The translations under genes were made by a program, and so were the position numbers. A stretch of DNA of 63,661 nucleotides from Marinobacter sp. (GTDB taxonomy: Bacteria > Pseudomonadota > Gammaproteobacteria > Pseudomonadales > Oleiphilaceae), in assembly GCA_030149475.1 (NCBI GenBank), contig JASBRL010000123.1, positions 1-63,661 on the forward strand. Reading direction: 5' to 3'. Of the stretch, positions 1 to 7,845 are shown in pieces (the stretch's first letter is position 1; the number at the start of each line of letters is the position of its first letter). The notes under the pieces were generated by a model, which was not told the DNA's origin, did no database searches, and saw only the letters and a program-made list of their open reading frames with translations.

Positions 1-11
1 AAAATTTTTCT

Positions 12-37
12 GGAATAAACACGCTCGCCAATCGTTA
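12..37 (+). promoter_or_regulatory. Candidate ECF sigma promoter (P1) for the Ala-rich protein gene
   Basis: GGAATAAAC at 12-20 and CGTTA at 33-37, with 21 bases between the two element starts. The same elements at the same spacing occur in front of the ECF sigma gene at 3310-3335. GGAAC/GGAAT -35 and CGTT-like -10 elements are typical of group-ECF promoters. The predicted start near 44 leaves about 30 bases of leader containing the GGAGGG Shine-Dalgarno before the ATG at 75. Confidence 0.65.
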
Positions 38-74
38 TCCGAATGAACACAACGGAAAATCCGGAGGGTTAACG

Positions 75-737
75 ATGATGAAACGTACGCTTACACTCGC
101 GATCTGTTCGATTCTTGCAATTTCCGCAAACGCTGCAGAAACTCAGGGCTCTGGCCAGGCAAGCGCCAACGCGCATATGAGTGCCCGGGGCAGCGCCGGT
201 GGCAGCAACGCCGGCGAAGCCCGTGCCAATGGCCGCGCAAAGGGCGAGGCCGGATTGTCTGCGGGGATGTCGGGGGAGTCGGCAAGCTCGGGCACGATCG
301 GACTGTCTGCCGATGGACAGTCTGGCGGTGACGCAGCTGTTGACTCGGACGCTGCCCGTGCTCAGGGCCAGGCAGTCGCGGCCGACGCGCGAGCGAAGGG
401 CGACAGTGCCCGTGATCAGGCCAGCCGCCTGAGCGCTCAGGCCCGGGAGTCGGGCCGGCAGGCGGCCACAGCCGGCGTCGAGACCGGGAACCGGGCCCGT
501 AGCCAAGCCAGCGCTCAGGCCCGGGCGGCCCGCGATGAGGGCGCCGGGCGTCGTGAGCAGACCCGGGAACAGTTGCAGTCGGCTCAGAAGGCGGCGGTAC
601 AGGCTGAAACCCGTCAGCAGGTGGGCGCCTCGGTGTCCGACAGCGTGAAATCCGAGGTCAGTGACAGCGTCCAGTCGGAGGTCAGCGACAGCGTCGGCAA
701 TTCTGTTCGCGATTCGGTTCAGGGTGGCCTGCTCTGA
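75..737 (+). CDS. Exported Ala/Ser/Gly-rich low-complexity protein, function unknown
   Basis: A 220-residue protein of no recognised family. Residues 1-20 form a signal peptide ending ANA-AE. The mature part is strongly biased to Ala, Ser, Gly, Arg, Gln and Glu with almost no hydrophobic core. Residues 90-180 are helical and coiled-coil-like. The C-terminus carries short serial repeats of the type SDSVxSEV (about residues 186-215), then a QGGLL tail. The start at 75 follows a GGAGGG site. An ECF-type promoter lies just upstream, matching the one before the sigma gene 2.6 kb away, so it is probably exported under envelope-stress or surface control. It could be a structural, matrix or adhesive protein and possibly a substrate of the nearby exported protease; both are inference. 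Confidence is high for an exported protein and low for role. Confidence 0.8.
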   Translation: MMKRTLTLAICSILAISANAAETQGSGQASANAHMSARGSAGGSNAGEARANGRAKGEAGLSAGMSGESASSGTIGLSADGQSGGDAAVDSDAARAQGQAVAADARAKGDSARDQASRLSAQARESGRQAATAGVETGNRARSQASAQARAARDEGAGRREQTREQLQSAQKAAVQAETRQQVGASVSDSVKSEVSDSVQSEVSDSVGNSVRDSVQGGLL

Positions 738-903
738 TATCGTTCAGGCCTTGCCCGAAGGGCCTTCCAGAGCCCTGGCCCGGCCCCGGAAGGCGGTGTG
801 AAAGTCGTTGCTCTGGTGACGTTTTCACACTGTCTCCCGGGGACGCTCTGATCAATTCCCGTATACCTCTGGCTTCAGGTTTTTATGACAAAGGCTTTTA
901 CCC

Positions 904-1869
904 ATGCAACACAGGCAACCCATGCAACATAGACAGCGAATGAATCAGTGGCTGACGGCCGCCCTGCTGATTGCGGGCCTGCCAGCCAATGCAAAGGCTG
1001 CGACGGTTGACGGGCATGTGGAAACCGGTGCCCTCTATGACAGCAATCTGAACGTCGCTGAGCTGAATCAGGCATCAGGCAAAAGTGATCAGGCGCTGTT
1101 ACTCGGCGCCGGCGCCGAAGCCAGCGGGCATCCGCTGACTAACCTGACGCTGACCGGTACCTACGACTTTACCTCCCGCGACTACGCCGCCAACGATGCG
1201 TTTGATCAGACGATTCAGTTGGCCTCAGTGGACCTGAGTTACGATATCAATTCGGTGACTGTTGGCGCCAGCCATCATTATTCCCACGCCACGCTGGCTT
1301 CGGAGCCCTTTCTTGATTACAACCGCACCAGTGTCTACCTGGGAAAACTGCTGGATGACGACGTGTATGTCATGGCCAGCCTGCTCAGCAAGCGCAAGTC
1401 ATTCGACAAGAACAATGCCCGCGATGCCCACACCCGGGGCGTCAGCCTGGACAATTATTTTTTCTTCCAGCAGCGCCAGACTCTGTTTGTACTGGGCGTT
1501 GAGGGTAATCAACAGGACGCAAATTCGGATGCCTACGATTACCTGATGCTGGCGGGGCGCGCGCGCTTCAAACATCACTTCAAGGTATCCGGCCACCAAA
1601 ACACGTTTCAGGCCGGGGTGCGCTATGAGGCCCGGGATTACGACAAGCCAGTCTCGTCTGTGGATCAGCCGATGCTGCCCCTGGCGGGGCCCGCTCCGTC
1701 CAGCACCCGCAGTGATCGTATTATCATCGCCGATATCCGCTGGGCTGTGGGCCTGACGGATTGGCTGACCACCGAAGCAAAAGTAGAGCGTAGCGACTAT
1801 CAGTCGACACTGGATTCGGCCGACTACGCCAAAACAGTTGCGTCGCTGACGCTAAGGGCCGATTTCTGA
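904..1869 (+). CDS. Outer-membrane beta-barrel protein
   Basis: A 321-residue predicted outer-membrane protein. There is a signal peptide (hydrophobic stretch around residues 16-30, cleavage near AKA-ATVDG). The mature part alternates polar and hydrophobic residues in many amphipathic strands rich in Tyr, Asp and Asn, and ends in an aromatic residue (LRADF), the usual C-terminal barrel signature. It begins with a GHVETGALYDSNLN segment, reminiscent of surface-exposed barrel families such as OMP_b-brl or the SLAM barrel, but no family is assigned. In-frame ATGs at 904, 922 and 940 are all possible; 904 has an AAGG about nine bases upstream, while 940 gives the most compact signal peptide. It lies between the Ala-rich exported protein and the convergent protease, so a joint surface role is plausible but unproven. 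Confidence 0.75.
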   Translation: MQHRQPMQHRQRMNQWLTAALLIAGLPANAKAATVDGHVETGALYDSNLNVAELNQASGKSDQALLLGAGAEASGHPLTNLTLTGTYDFTSRDYAANDAFDQTIQLASVDLSYDINSVTVGASHHYSHATLASEPFLDYNRTSVYLGKLLDDDVYVMASLLSKRKSFDKNNARDAHTRGVSLDNYFFFQQRQTLFVLGVEGNQQDANSDAYDYLMLAGRARFKHHFKVSGHQNTFQAGVRYEARDYDKPVSSVDQPMLPLAGPAPSSTRSDRIIIADIRWAVGLTDWLTTEAKVERSDYQSTLDSADYAKTVASLTLRADF

Positions 1870-1893
1870 GCAAGAGGTTCCCGGGCGCACAGT

Positions 1894-3267
1894 TCAGTCG
1901 GCGGTGAGGAACCCGTATCCGTAAACCGGGTCCCGCCCGCGCGCGCCCAGATCCACCGCCCGGTCGGCGAGTGTTTGAATCAGGTCCGATAACGGGGCCT
2001 GCGAGTTGACAACGCGACAGGCGAGTTGCGCCGTTACTATCGGCGTTGCCATGGAAGTACCGCTTAGTTGCGTAAACCCGCCGCCGTTCTGTGCCACCGC
2101 CACGTTGACGCCGACGGCGGCAAAGTCCACCTGTTCGCCCTGGTTGGCCCAGCGGTAAACCTGATGGCGACTGTCTACAGCCGTGACCCCCACAACGTCC
2201 GGATAAGCGGCCGGATAAAGCGGTGGCGCCGCTGGTCCGTCGTTGCCGACCGCCGCCACCAAGGGCACGCCCGCCGCCGTGATACGTTCGATAACCCGGG
2301 CCAGCAGTCGGTTGTCGGGGCCTGCCATACTGATATTGATCAGATCAACATGCTGTGACACCAGCCAGTTCAGCCCCCTGATCAAATGCATCAGGGTCGC
2401 GCCGGATGCCTGTTGCTTGCGGCTGTAGAACACCGAGGCGTTAACCAGTGTGGCCCCGGGCAGCGGCGCGATGGTCTGGTCCGGGCCATGGCCCACCAAC
2501 AGACTGGCGACGGCGGTGCCGTGAGCCTCGGGTTCGCGGAACGGCGTGGCGAGGGCGGTCGTGTCCAGAAAGTGTTTCTGAATGATGTGAGCACCGGCAA
2601 AACTCGGGTGGTTCGTCTGTATCGCAGTATCGACCATGCCGACCTTCACCTTGCGGTCACAAACGGCGTGCGGTGGTACCTGGCGGCGGCTGACACCACC
2701 GGCTGCCCCCTCCTCGGGGCGGTAGATATGGTTGCGATCCAGACGCTCCACCAGCGAAGCCGGCAGGAGGCCTTTCAGGGCGGCGCGGGAATCCAGGTCC
2801 TTATCCACCCGGAACCGCACCACCCTGAGGCCCAGGTCTGCGAGCCGGGTCTGGTCGATGATGTGAATGCCGGGCTGCTTTAACTGGCCCAGTTCGTCGT
2901 CCCCGAGCATAACCAGCCACTGCCCTTCCACGGCCCGCCAGCCATCTTCAACCCGAACATCGGCAAAGGCTTCCGAGCCATCCGCCGACAGGATTGGCAG
3001 CCGGTCCGGTAGTTTGGCCGGAGCGTGCCGGAGCACTGAATCTGGCGGCTGCAGCGCCTGTTCCGCCCGGCGTTTGATGGCCTGCTCGACCTGCCGCTCG
3101 GTGCGGTTTTCGATCTGCCGTTCGGCGCGGTCCTCCACTCGTTGCCGGATGCGCTCGAGGGAGGGTTGCACCAGGCTGCCAGCGTCCAGCGCATGGCTGG
3201 TTGGTACCAGACTCATACTGGCCAGAAAGATTGCGGTACTGTAAAAAACAGAGCTTCTAATGTTCAT
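1894..3267 (-). CDS. Exported subtilisin-like (S8) serine protease
   Basis: A 457-residue exported serine peptidase. Residues 1-26 are a signal peptide (ending SHA-LD). Residues 36-72 are a highly charged Arg/Glu helix resembling a coiled coil. Residues 90-185 look like an inhibitor or propeptide-like region, and the S8 domain spans about 203-455. The triad is complete: Asp213 (GMVDT), His249 (HGTAVAS), Ser405 (SGTSMATP), with Asn342 as oxyanion residue. The start at 3267 gives a perfect signal peptide; a longer frame upstream has none. The gene is divergent from the ECF sigma gene with 75 bases between, and that gap carries back-to-back ECF-like promoter motifs. Its -10-like motif sits only eight bases before the ATG and no Shine-Dalgarno is visible, so the mRNA may be leaderless. 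It is probably part of the ECF regulon. The substrate is unknown. Confidence 0.88.
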   Translation of the reverse strand: MNIRSSVFYSTAIFLASMSLVPTSHALDAGSLVQPSLERIRQRVEDRAERQIENRTERQVEQAIKRRAEQALQPPDSVLRHAPAKLPDRLPILSADGSEAFADVRVEDGWRAVEGQWLVMLGDDELGQLKQPGIHIIDQTRLADLGLRVVRFRVDKDLDSRAALKGLLPASLVERLDRNHIYRPEEGAAGGVSRRQVPPHAVCDRKVKVGMVDTAIQTNHPSFAGAHIIQKHFLDTTALATPFREPEAHGTAVASLLVGHGPDQTIAPLPGATLVNASVFYSRKQQASGATLMHLIRGLNWLVSQHVDLINISMAGPDNRLLARVIERITAAGVPLVAAVGNDGPAAPPLYPAAYPDVVGVTAVDSRHQVYRWANQGEQVDFAAVGVNVAVAQNGGGFTQLSGTSMATPIVTAQLACRVVNSQAPLSDLIQTLADRAVDLGARGRDPVYGYGFLTAD

Positions 3268-3275
3268 ACTGTGAA

Positions 3276-3300
3276 AACGTCCGGTTCCCCAAAAAATTCC
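3276..3300 (-). promoter_or_regulatory. Candidate ECF promoter (P3) for the S8 protease gene
   Basis: On the minus strand GGAATTTTT begins at 3300 and CGTTTT begins at 3279, again 21 bases apart as in the other two copies. The -10-like element lies almost against the ATG at 3267, predicting a leaderless or nearly leaderless transcript. The match is weaker than the two plus-strand copies. Confidence 0.45.
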
Positions 3301-3309
3301 TGAGGCATT

Positions 3310-3335
3310 GGAATAAACCGCCTCCCCGGCCGTTA
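3310..3335 (+). promoter_or_regulatory. Candidate ECF promoter (P2), autoregulatory, for the sigma/anti-sigma operon
   Basis: GGAATAAAC at 3310-3318 and CGTTA at 3331-3335, identical in elements and spacing to the motif at 12-37. ECF sigma factors commonly transcribe their own operon. The predicted start falls at about 3342-3344, on or beside the ATG at 3343, so translation may be leaderless or may use the next ATG at 3364. Confidence 0.65.
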
Positions 3336-3342
3336 ACCGGGT

Positions 3343-3855
3343 ATGACAACGAGACACGGCACTATGCATCACGAACTCACGCAACTGCTGCCCGGGCTGA
3401 GGCGCTTTGCCTATTCCCTGACCGGATCCGTTCCGGAAGCAGACGATCTGTTGCAGGGTACCGTTGAAAAGCTGCTGCGGCGAGCGCCGCCGGACGGAGT
3501 GGGGCTGGATCGCTGGGCGTTTCGTGTGTGTCGCAACCTCTGGATAGACGAATGCCGGGCCCGGAAGGTTCGCCAGGACGCCGCCCGGAAGCCGGAACTG
3601 AGCGAGGGCCAGGTGGTGGATGGCGAGCGCCAAACGGCCAGCGAGATTCATCTTGGTCAGGTGGACGCCGCCATGGCAAAGCTGCCGGAAGGTCAGCGGG
3701 AAATTATTGCGCTGGTCGCGATTCAGGGCCTCACCTACCAGGCTGTTGCGGACGCGCTGGAGATCCCCAGGGGAACGGTGATGAGTCGTCTGGCCCGGGC
3801 GCGCGCCGCCCTCAGTGAGCTATTGAAATCAGAACCTGCGAGGACACAGGCATGA
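3343..3855 (+). CDS. ECF-type RNA polymerase sigma factor
   Basis: A 170-residue sigma-70 family factor of ECF size. Region 2 occupies about residues 10-75 (AYSLTGSVPEADDLLQGTV, then RWAFRVCRNLWIDE, the promoter-melting and -10 recognition segment). Region 4 occupies about 110-165 (LPEGQREIIALVAIQGLTYQ, then AVADALEIPRGTVMSRLARA, the helix-turn-helix that reads the -35 element). Regions 1.1 and 3 are absent. It is translationally coupled to the next gene through an ATGA overlap. ATG 3364 is an alternative start that would restore a short leader. Its likely targets are the three matching promoter motifs at 12-37, 3276-3300 and 3310-3335. Confidence 0.93.
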   Translation: MTTRHGTMHHELTQLLPGLRRFAYSLTGSVPEADDLLQGTVEKLLRRAPPDGVGLDRWAFRVCRNLWIDECRARKVRQDAARKPELSEGQVVDGERQTASEIHLGQVDAAMAKLPEGQREIIALVAIQGLTYQAVADALEIPRGTVMSRLARARAALSELLKSEPARTQA

Positions 3856-4568
3856 ACATCACAGATCAGACCCTGTCCGCGTTTCTCGACGCCGAGTTGC
3901 CAGAGCCGGAGATGCAGGCGGTTCGCGAAAGCCTGCGGACCGACCCCGCCCTGAGTGATCGGCTGGCAGAGTTGGCAGCGGTGGATTCACGGCTTTTGCG
4001 GCACTATTCGACCATCGACACTCAACCCCTGCCCGCGTCGGTCAACGACACGCTGGCGGCGGGCTCCGATGGTTCCACCGTCAGCTCACCGGACAACGTG
4101 GTTGCGTTTGCTGGCTGGCGTCGGCTGCGGGTTGCCGGCGTGGCCGTTGCCGCGGTGCTGGTGCTGGCGCTGGCTGTGGCCCAGTTGTTTGACGGGGGCC
4201 GCGACGCCTCCTGGCAGTCGGTCGCGCAGGGGCTTGAAAGCGTGCCCAGTGGCAAGCCTGTTCAGCTGGCGGATGGTCGCACGCTGACCCCCCGACTGAC
4301 GTTCCGCAACCGGCAGGGGGATTACTGTCGTCAGTTTCACCTGCAGGGACCAGCGCAGGCTTCGGAAAACATTGCCTGCCGCAGCCGGGAAAGCTGGACC
4401 CTGGCCGCGCAAACCGAGGTTGCACCGTCGCCGGGAAACCGGGGCTACCAGACCGCCAGCGGTGGCTCGGTGCTGGACGATACCCTGGATAGAATGATGG
4501 CCGGTGGCGTCATCGGCCCGTCGCAGGAACGCCAACTGATCGAATCCGGGTGGGCAAGCGCCGATTAA
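3852..4568 (+). CDS. Membrane anti-sigma factor
   Basis: A 238-residue protein with an N-terminal cytoplasmic anti-sigma segment (residues 1-45, SAFLDAELPEPEMQAVRESL, resembling the RseA/ChrR-type zinc-less domain). A transmembrane helix follows at about residues 95-115 (VAGVAVAAVLVLALAVAQLF), then a C-terminal periplasmic domain of about 120 residues with two cysteines (CRQF and ACRS). The start overlaps the sigma gene stop (ATGA), the usual arrangement for sigma/anti-sigma pairs. It should hold the sigma factor at the membrane until an envelope signal arrives. The periplasmic part is not a recognised RseA domain, so the release mechanism cannot be read from sequence. Confidence 0.85.
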   Translation: MNITDQTLSAFLDAELPEPEMQAVRESLRTDPALSDRLAELAAVDSRLLRHYSTIDTQPLPASVNDTLAAGSDGSTVSSPDNVVAFAGWRRLRVAGVAVAAVLVLALAVAQLFDGGRDASWQSVAQGLESVPSGKPVQLADGRTLTPRLTFRNRQGDYCRQFHLQGPAQASENIACRSRESWTLAAQTEVAPSPGNRGYQTASGGSVLDDTLDRMMAGGVIGPSQERQLIESGWASAD

Positions 4569-4751
4569 TGGCCGGTCCTGGTGGTGGGCGGTTCTGCCGG
4601 GTCAGGACCCGGGCATGATGCTGCCGGATTATGGGTAAATATGCGCATAGTCCGGGGGACTGAAAAGCCCTACTGTCGCGTTTTTGCGGGTATCGCAGTG
4701 TCCTTGTGATGCCTTTTCTGGCTGGTTCGCTCCGGGAGGGAGACACCGCAC

Positions 4752-5927
4752 ATGACCGATCAGACTGCCATTCAGGTGAATGACTACTTCGACCCTGAAA
4801 CCTTTAACCGTATCAAGGCGTTTGCCGATACCCGGGAAACGCCGTTTGTGGTGATCGATACGGCGACCATCAGTCGCCAGTACGATGAGCTGACGGACGG
4901 CTTTCCGTTTGCCAGCATCTATTACGCGGTCAAGGCGAATCCGGCACCTGAAATTCTCACCCTGCTGCGGGACAAAGGATCAAACTTTGATATCGCGTCG
5001 ATCTACGAGCTCGACAAGGTGCTTTCCCATGGCGTGTCGCCGGACCGTATCAGTTATGGCAACACCATCAAGAAAAGCCGTGATATCCGCTCGTTCTACG
5101 AGAAAGGTGTGCGCCTGTATGCGACTGACTCTGAGGCAGACCTGCGCAATATTGCCAAGGCCGCTCCGGGCTCCAAAGTCTATGTGCGGATTCTGACGGA
5201 AGGCACCCTGACCGCGGACTGGCCCCTGTCCCGCAAGTTCGGCTGTCAGACCGATATGGCCATGGATTTGTTGATTCTGGCCCGGGACCTGGGTCTGGTG
5301 CCTTACGGCGTGTCATTCCACGTGGGCTCCCAGCAGCGTGAAATTGGCGCCTGGGACTCAGCCCTGGGCACGGTCAAGGTGATCTTTGAGCGACTCAGGG
5401 AAGAAGACGGTATTGAGTTGAAAATGATCAACATGGGCGGCGGCTTCCCGGCCAATTACATTACCCGGACCCATGACCTGAAAACCTATGCCCAGGAGAT
5501 CGAACGGTTTATCCGTGAAGATTTTGGCGATGATTTCCCGGAAATCATCATTGAGCCGGGTCGATCGCTGATCTCCAACGCGGGCGTGCTGGTCAGCGAA
5601 GTGGTGCTGATCTCCCGCAAGTCCCGCACCGCCCTGCATCGCTGGGTGTTTACCGATGTGGGCAAGTTTTCCGGTCTGATCGAAACTCTGGATGAGTCCA
5701 TCAAGTTTCCGATCTATACGGAGAAAAAGGGGGAGTCGGAGGATGTGGTCATCGCAGGGCCGACGTGTGACAGTGCCGACATCATGTACGAGCATCACAA
5801 GTACGCGCTGCCTCTGAATCTGGCGATTGGAGACCGGATGTACTGGTTGTCGACCGGCGCCTATACCACCACGTACAGTGCCGTCGAGTTCAACGGTTTT
5901 CCACCGCTGGAAGACTACTACATCTGA
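4752..5927 (+). CDS. speC: Ornithine decarboxylase (type III PLP fold)
   Basis: A 391-residue alanine-racemase-fold decarboxylase that converts ornithine to putrescine; related enzymes also accept lysine. Residues 55-65 (IYYAVKANP) hold the PLP-binding Lys61. HVGSQ and the glycine loop NMGGGFP lie in the barrel, and EPGRSLI contacts the phosphate. The C-terminal beta domain carries the GPTCDSAD active-site cysteine loop and ends with PPLEDYY. Length and motifs match the short eukaryotic-like group found in Pseudomonas (about 390 residues), not the 700-residue fold I enzymes. The gene stands alone on the plus strand and converges on ectC with a shared terminator hairpin. Substrate preference between ornithine and lysine cannot be settled here. 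Confidence 0.88.
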   Translation: MTDQTAIQVNDYFDPETFNRIKAFADTRETPFVVIDTATISRQYDELTDGFPFASIYYAVKANPAPEILTLLRDKGSNFDIASIYELDKVLSHGVSPDRISYGNTIKKSRDIRSFYEKGVRLYATDSEADLRNIAKAAPGSKVYVRILTEGTLTADWPLSRKFGCQTDMAMDLLILARDLGLVPYGVSFHVGSQQREIGAWDSALGTVKVIFERLREEDGIELKMINMGGGFPANYITRTHDLKTYAQEIERFIREDFGDDFPEIIIEPGRSLISNAGVLVSEVVLISRKSRTALHRWVFTDVGKFSGLIETLDESIKFPIYTEKKGESEDVVIAGPTCDSADIMYEHHKYALPLNLAIGDRMYWLSTGAYTTTYSAVEFNGFPPLEDYYI

Positions 5928-5930
5928 CCG

Positions 5931-5960
5931 GGCCGCCATTGCCGGGAGGTGATGGCGGCC
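5931..5960. terminator. Bidirectional terminator hairpin between speC and ectC
   Basis: GGCCGCCAT at 5931-5939 pairs with ATGGCGGCC at 5952-5960: a nine-base perfect stem with a 12-base loop between two convergent genes. There is no strong T-run on either side, so termination may be weak or partly Rho-dependent. Confidence 0.6.
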
Positions 5961-5967
5961 TTGCCGC

Positions 5968-6366
5968 TTACTCGTCTTCGACGAGGGAGTAGGCACCGTC
6001 TGCATCGTGGGTTTCACGACCGGTGACCGGGGGGTTGAATGCGCAGATCAGGCGCATGTCCTCGGTGCCGCCGTGCAACTGGTGATGATCGTGCTTGTCC
6101 AGCGCATACAGAGTGCCATCGGTAATCTGATGGGTCTCGCCCGTTTCGAGGTCGGTGATGGAACCGTTCCCGGACACGCAGTAAACCGCCTCCAGGTGAT
6201 TCTTGTACCAGAACTCGTGCTCTGAACCGGCAGGGATGATGGTTTCATGGAACGAAAAGCCCATGCCGTCTTTTTTCAGCAACAGACGACGACTGACCCA
6301 GGGTGATTCCTCACCCGCCACTTCACGCTCGCTACCGATGATGTCCTGTACGCGTACAATTTTCAT
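5968..6366 (-). CDS. ectC: Ectoine synthase (solitary)
   Basis: A 132-residue cupin enzyme that cyclises N-gamma-acetyl-diaminobutyrate to ectoine. It begins with the classic [16 protein letters not shown] and shows the cupin residues of EctC: the [15 protein letters not shown] segment with its metal-binding Glu, [15 protein letters not shown], and [14 protein letters not shown] near the end. The start at 6366 gives the family length; the longer frame adds nine residues absent from the family. No ectA, ectB, ectD or ask gene is in the window. Solitary ectC genes are known in other proteobacteria and can act on imported or separately made precursor. The rest of the pathway may lie elsewhere in this genome. 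Confidence 0.93.
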   Translation of the reverse strand: MKIVRVQDIIGSEREVAGEESPWVSRRLLLKKDGMGFSFHETIIPAGSEHEFWYKNHLEAVYCVSGNGSITDLETGETHQITDGTLYALDKHDHHQLHGGTEDMRLICAFNPPVTGRETHDADGAYSLVEDE

Positions 6367-6414
6367 AGCAGTCCTCACTGATTGATGGAACAACTACCAG
6401 TATAAACACCCCTT

Positions 6415-7845
6415 TCAGTCCGGATTCAAGCGCCACGTCTGATAGGCGGTCATCACCTCAGTGATCACGGCGGCCAGCCGGTGTCGTTCTGCCGGCTCCA
6501 GGGTTTTGTTTTTCCATGTTTTATTGAAAAGTCGCTGAAGCTCCTGGCGAGGGCCGCGAGCCAACTCGGTCAGCCAGTGCGAGTCGTGTGGCGCGAGGTC
6601 CAAAGGCGCCTGGCCGGCGTGATTACGTTGGCTGATATGCCACCAGTGGTCCACCGCCCGACCAAGTACGATATAGCCGAATTGTGCGTCCTGAACGGGG
6701 CCGAACCGGATCGTTTGCAGACCCTCTTTAAGCGGACCCCGCCGCCAGAGGGACTGCGCCAGCCGGTCACCATAGAACACACTGCCGGCGGCACCGACGA
6801 GGCCTCCGATCAGTGCCCCGGCGCCCAGGGATGAACCCAGCGTCAGGGCATCAAGGCCCACGCCCCCAAGCGCGCCTGCGCCGAATCCCGCCGCGGCAAG
6901 ATAACCCCGGCTGACGCCCCAGAGTCGCCGGCTACGCTCGCTGAACAGGTCGTGCTCATGGTGCCAGGTCAATTCGGGTTCCTGGCGCTGAATGCGACGG
7001 TGCTGGTAGAGGTTTTCGACCGCCAGCCGCAGGGATTGCTCCCGCTGACGTTGATGCTGATACCAGCGTTGTCGCAGGTCCTGCGCGACCGGATCAGTGG
7101 CAGCCAGGGAAGTGGTGCCGGCGGGCACTGTCCGGCGTTCCTGCCAGGCCATCATGTCCGCCAGGGCAGCAGCAATCAGTTCCGCTGCCTGCCACTGCCG
7201 TTGCTCGCGCTGAGCAGCAAGGTAATGAACCGCCTGTTCCAGGGCGGGTTCCCACGCGGGCTCCAGTTGCCCGAACGCCTTCAGTAACCCCAGATGGTGC
7301 TCGAACGGTGCGCGTACCGCATCGAAACGGCGGACCACCTGGAAAAACTGACCCAGAGCTGCCTGCCAGGCCGGGGCATAATCGTCGGGGCCAATGCTGT
7401 TGATCAGCGCGAGGCTGGGACGCCCGGTCCACCGGAGTATCGTCATTTCGGCTTCGTGCTCGGCGCTGTAGGGGACTGACCCGTCAACCACGTAAATAAT
7501 GCCGGCGCCGTCCATCAAGGGCATGAGCAGTTCGCATTCGTCGGTGAAGAGATCACTGTCCCGGTACTGGTTCAGAAATGCAATGACAGTATCGGCATGG
7601 TCGGTAGCTGAAAGGCTGTGGGCTTCGAGCCAGGCCAGCACCCGTCTTGGCCGTTGGAACCCCGGGGTATCCACCAACCGGTAGAGCACCTCACCGTCGA
7701 CGGACAGAGGGTAGGTCTGGCGTTGTCGGGTGGTGCCCGGCTCCAGCGCAATGGCGATGGCGTCGTTCTGGGACAGGGTGGCGACGACGCTGGATTTGCC
7801 CTTGTTGGGATGGCCCACCACCGCAAACAGTGGTACTTCAGTCAT
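6415..7845 (-). CDS. DUF3482 GTPase-like membrane-associated protein
   Basis: A 476-residue protein with an N-terminal Era/YihA-like G domain: P-loop GHPNKGKSS (residues 10-18), a switch region TTRQRQTYPL and the G3 motif DTPGF. A clear NKxD motif is not seen; NSIG stands at the expected place. The middle is helical and charged. The C-terminal half has a glycine/alanine-rich hydrophobic stretch (AAAGFGAGALGGVGLDAL through GGLVGAAGSVFYGD) that could insert in a membrane as a hairpin. This is the DUF3482 architecture. It overlaps the upstream DUF2868 gene by eight bases, and the two families are usually neighbours, so they likely work together. No cellular role is established. Confidence 0.85.
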   Translation of the reverse strand: MTEVPLFAVVGHPNKGKSSVVATLSQNDAIAIALEPGTTRQRQTYPLSVDGEVLYRLVDTPGFQRPRRVLAWLEAHSLSATDHADTVIAFLNQYRDSDLFTDECELLMPLMDGAGIIYVVDGSVPYSAEHEAEMTILRWTGRPSLALINSIGPDDYAPAWQAALGQFFQVVRRFDAVRAPFEHHLGLLKAFGQLEPAWEPALEQAVHYLAAQREQRQWQAAELIAAALADMMAWQERRTVPAGTTSLAATDPVAQDLRQRWYQHQRQREQSLRLAVENLYQHRRIQRQEPELTWHHEHDLFSERSRRLWGVSRGYLAAAGFGAGALGGVGLDALTLGSSLGAGALIGGLVGAAGSVFYGDRLAQSLWRRGPLKEGLQTIRFGPVQDAQFGYIVLGRAVDHWWHISQRNHAGQAPLDLAPHDSHWLTELARGPRQELQRLFNKTWKNKTLEPAERHRLAAVITEVMTAYQTWRLNPD

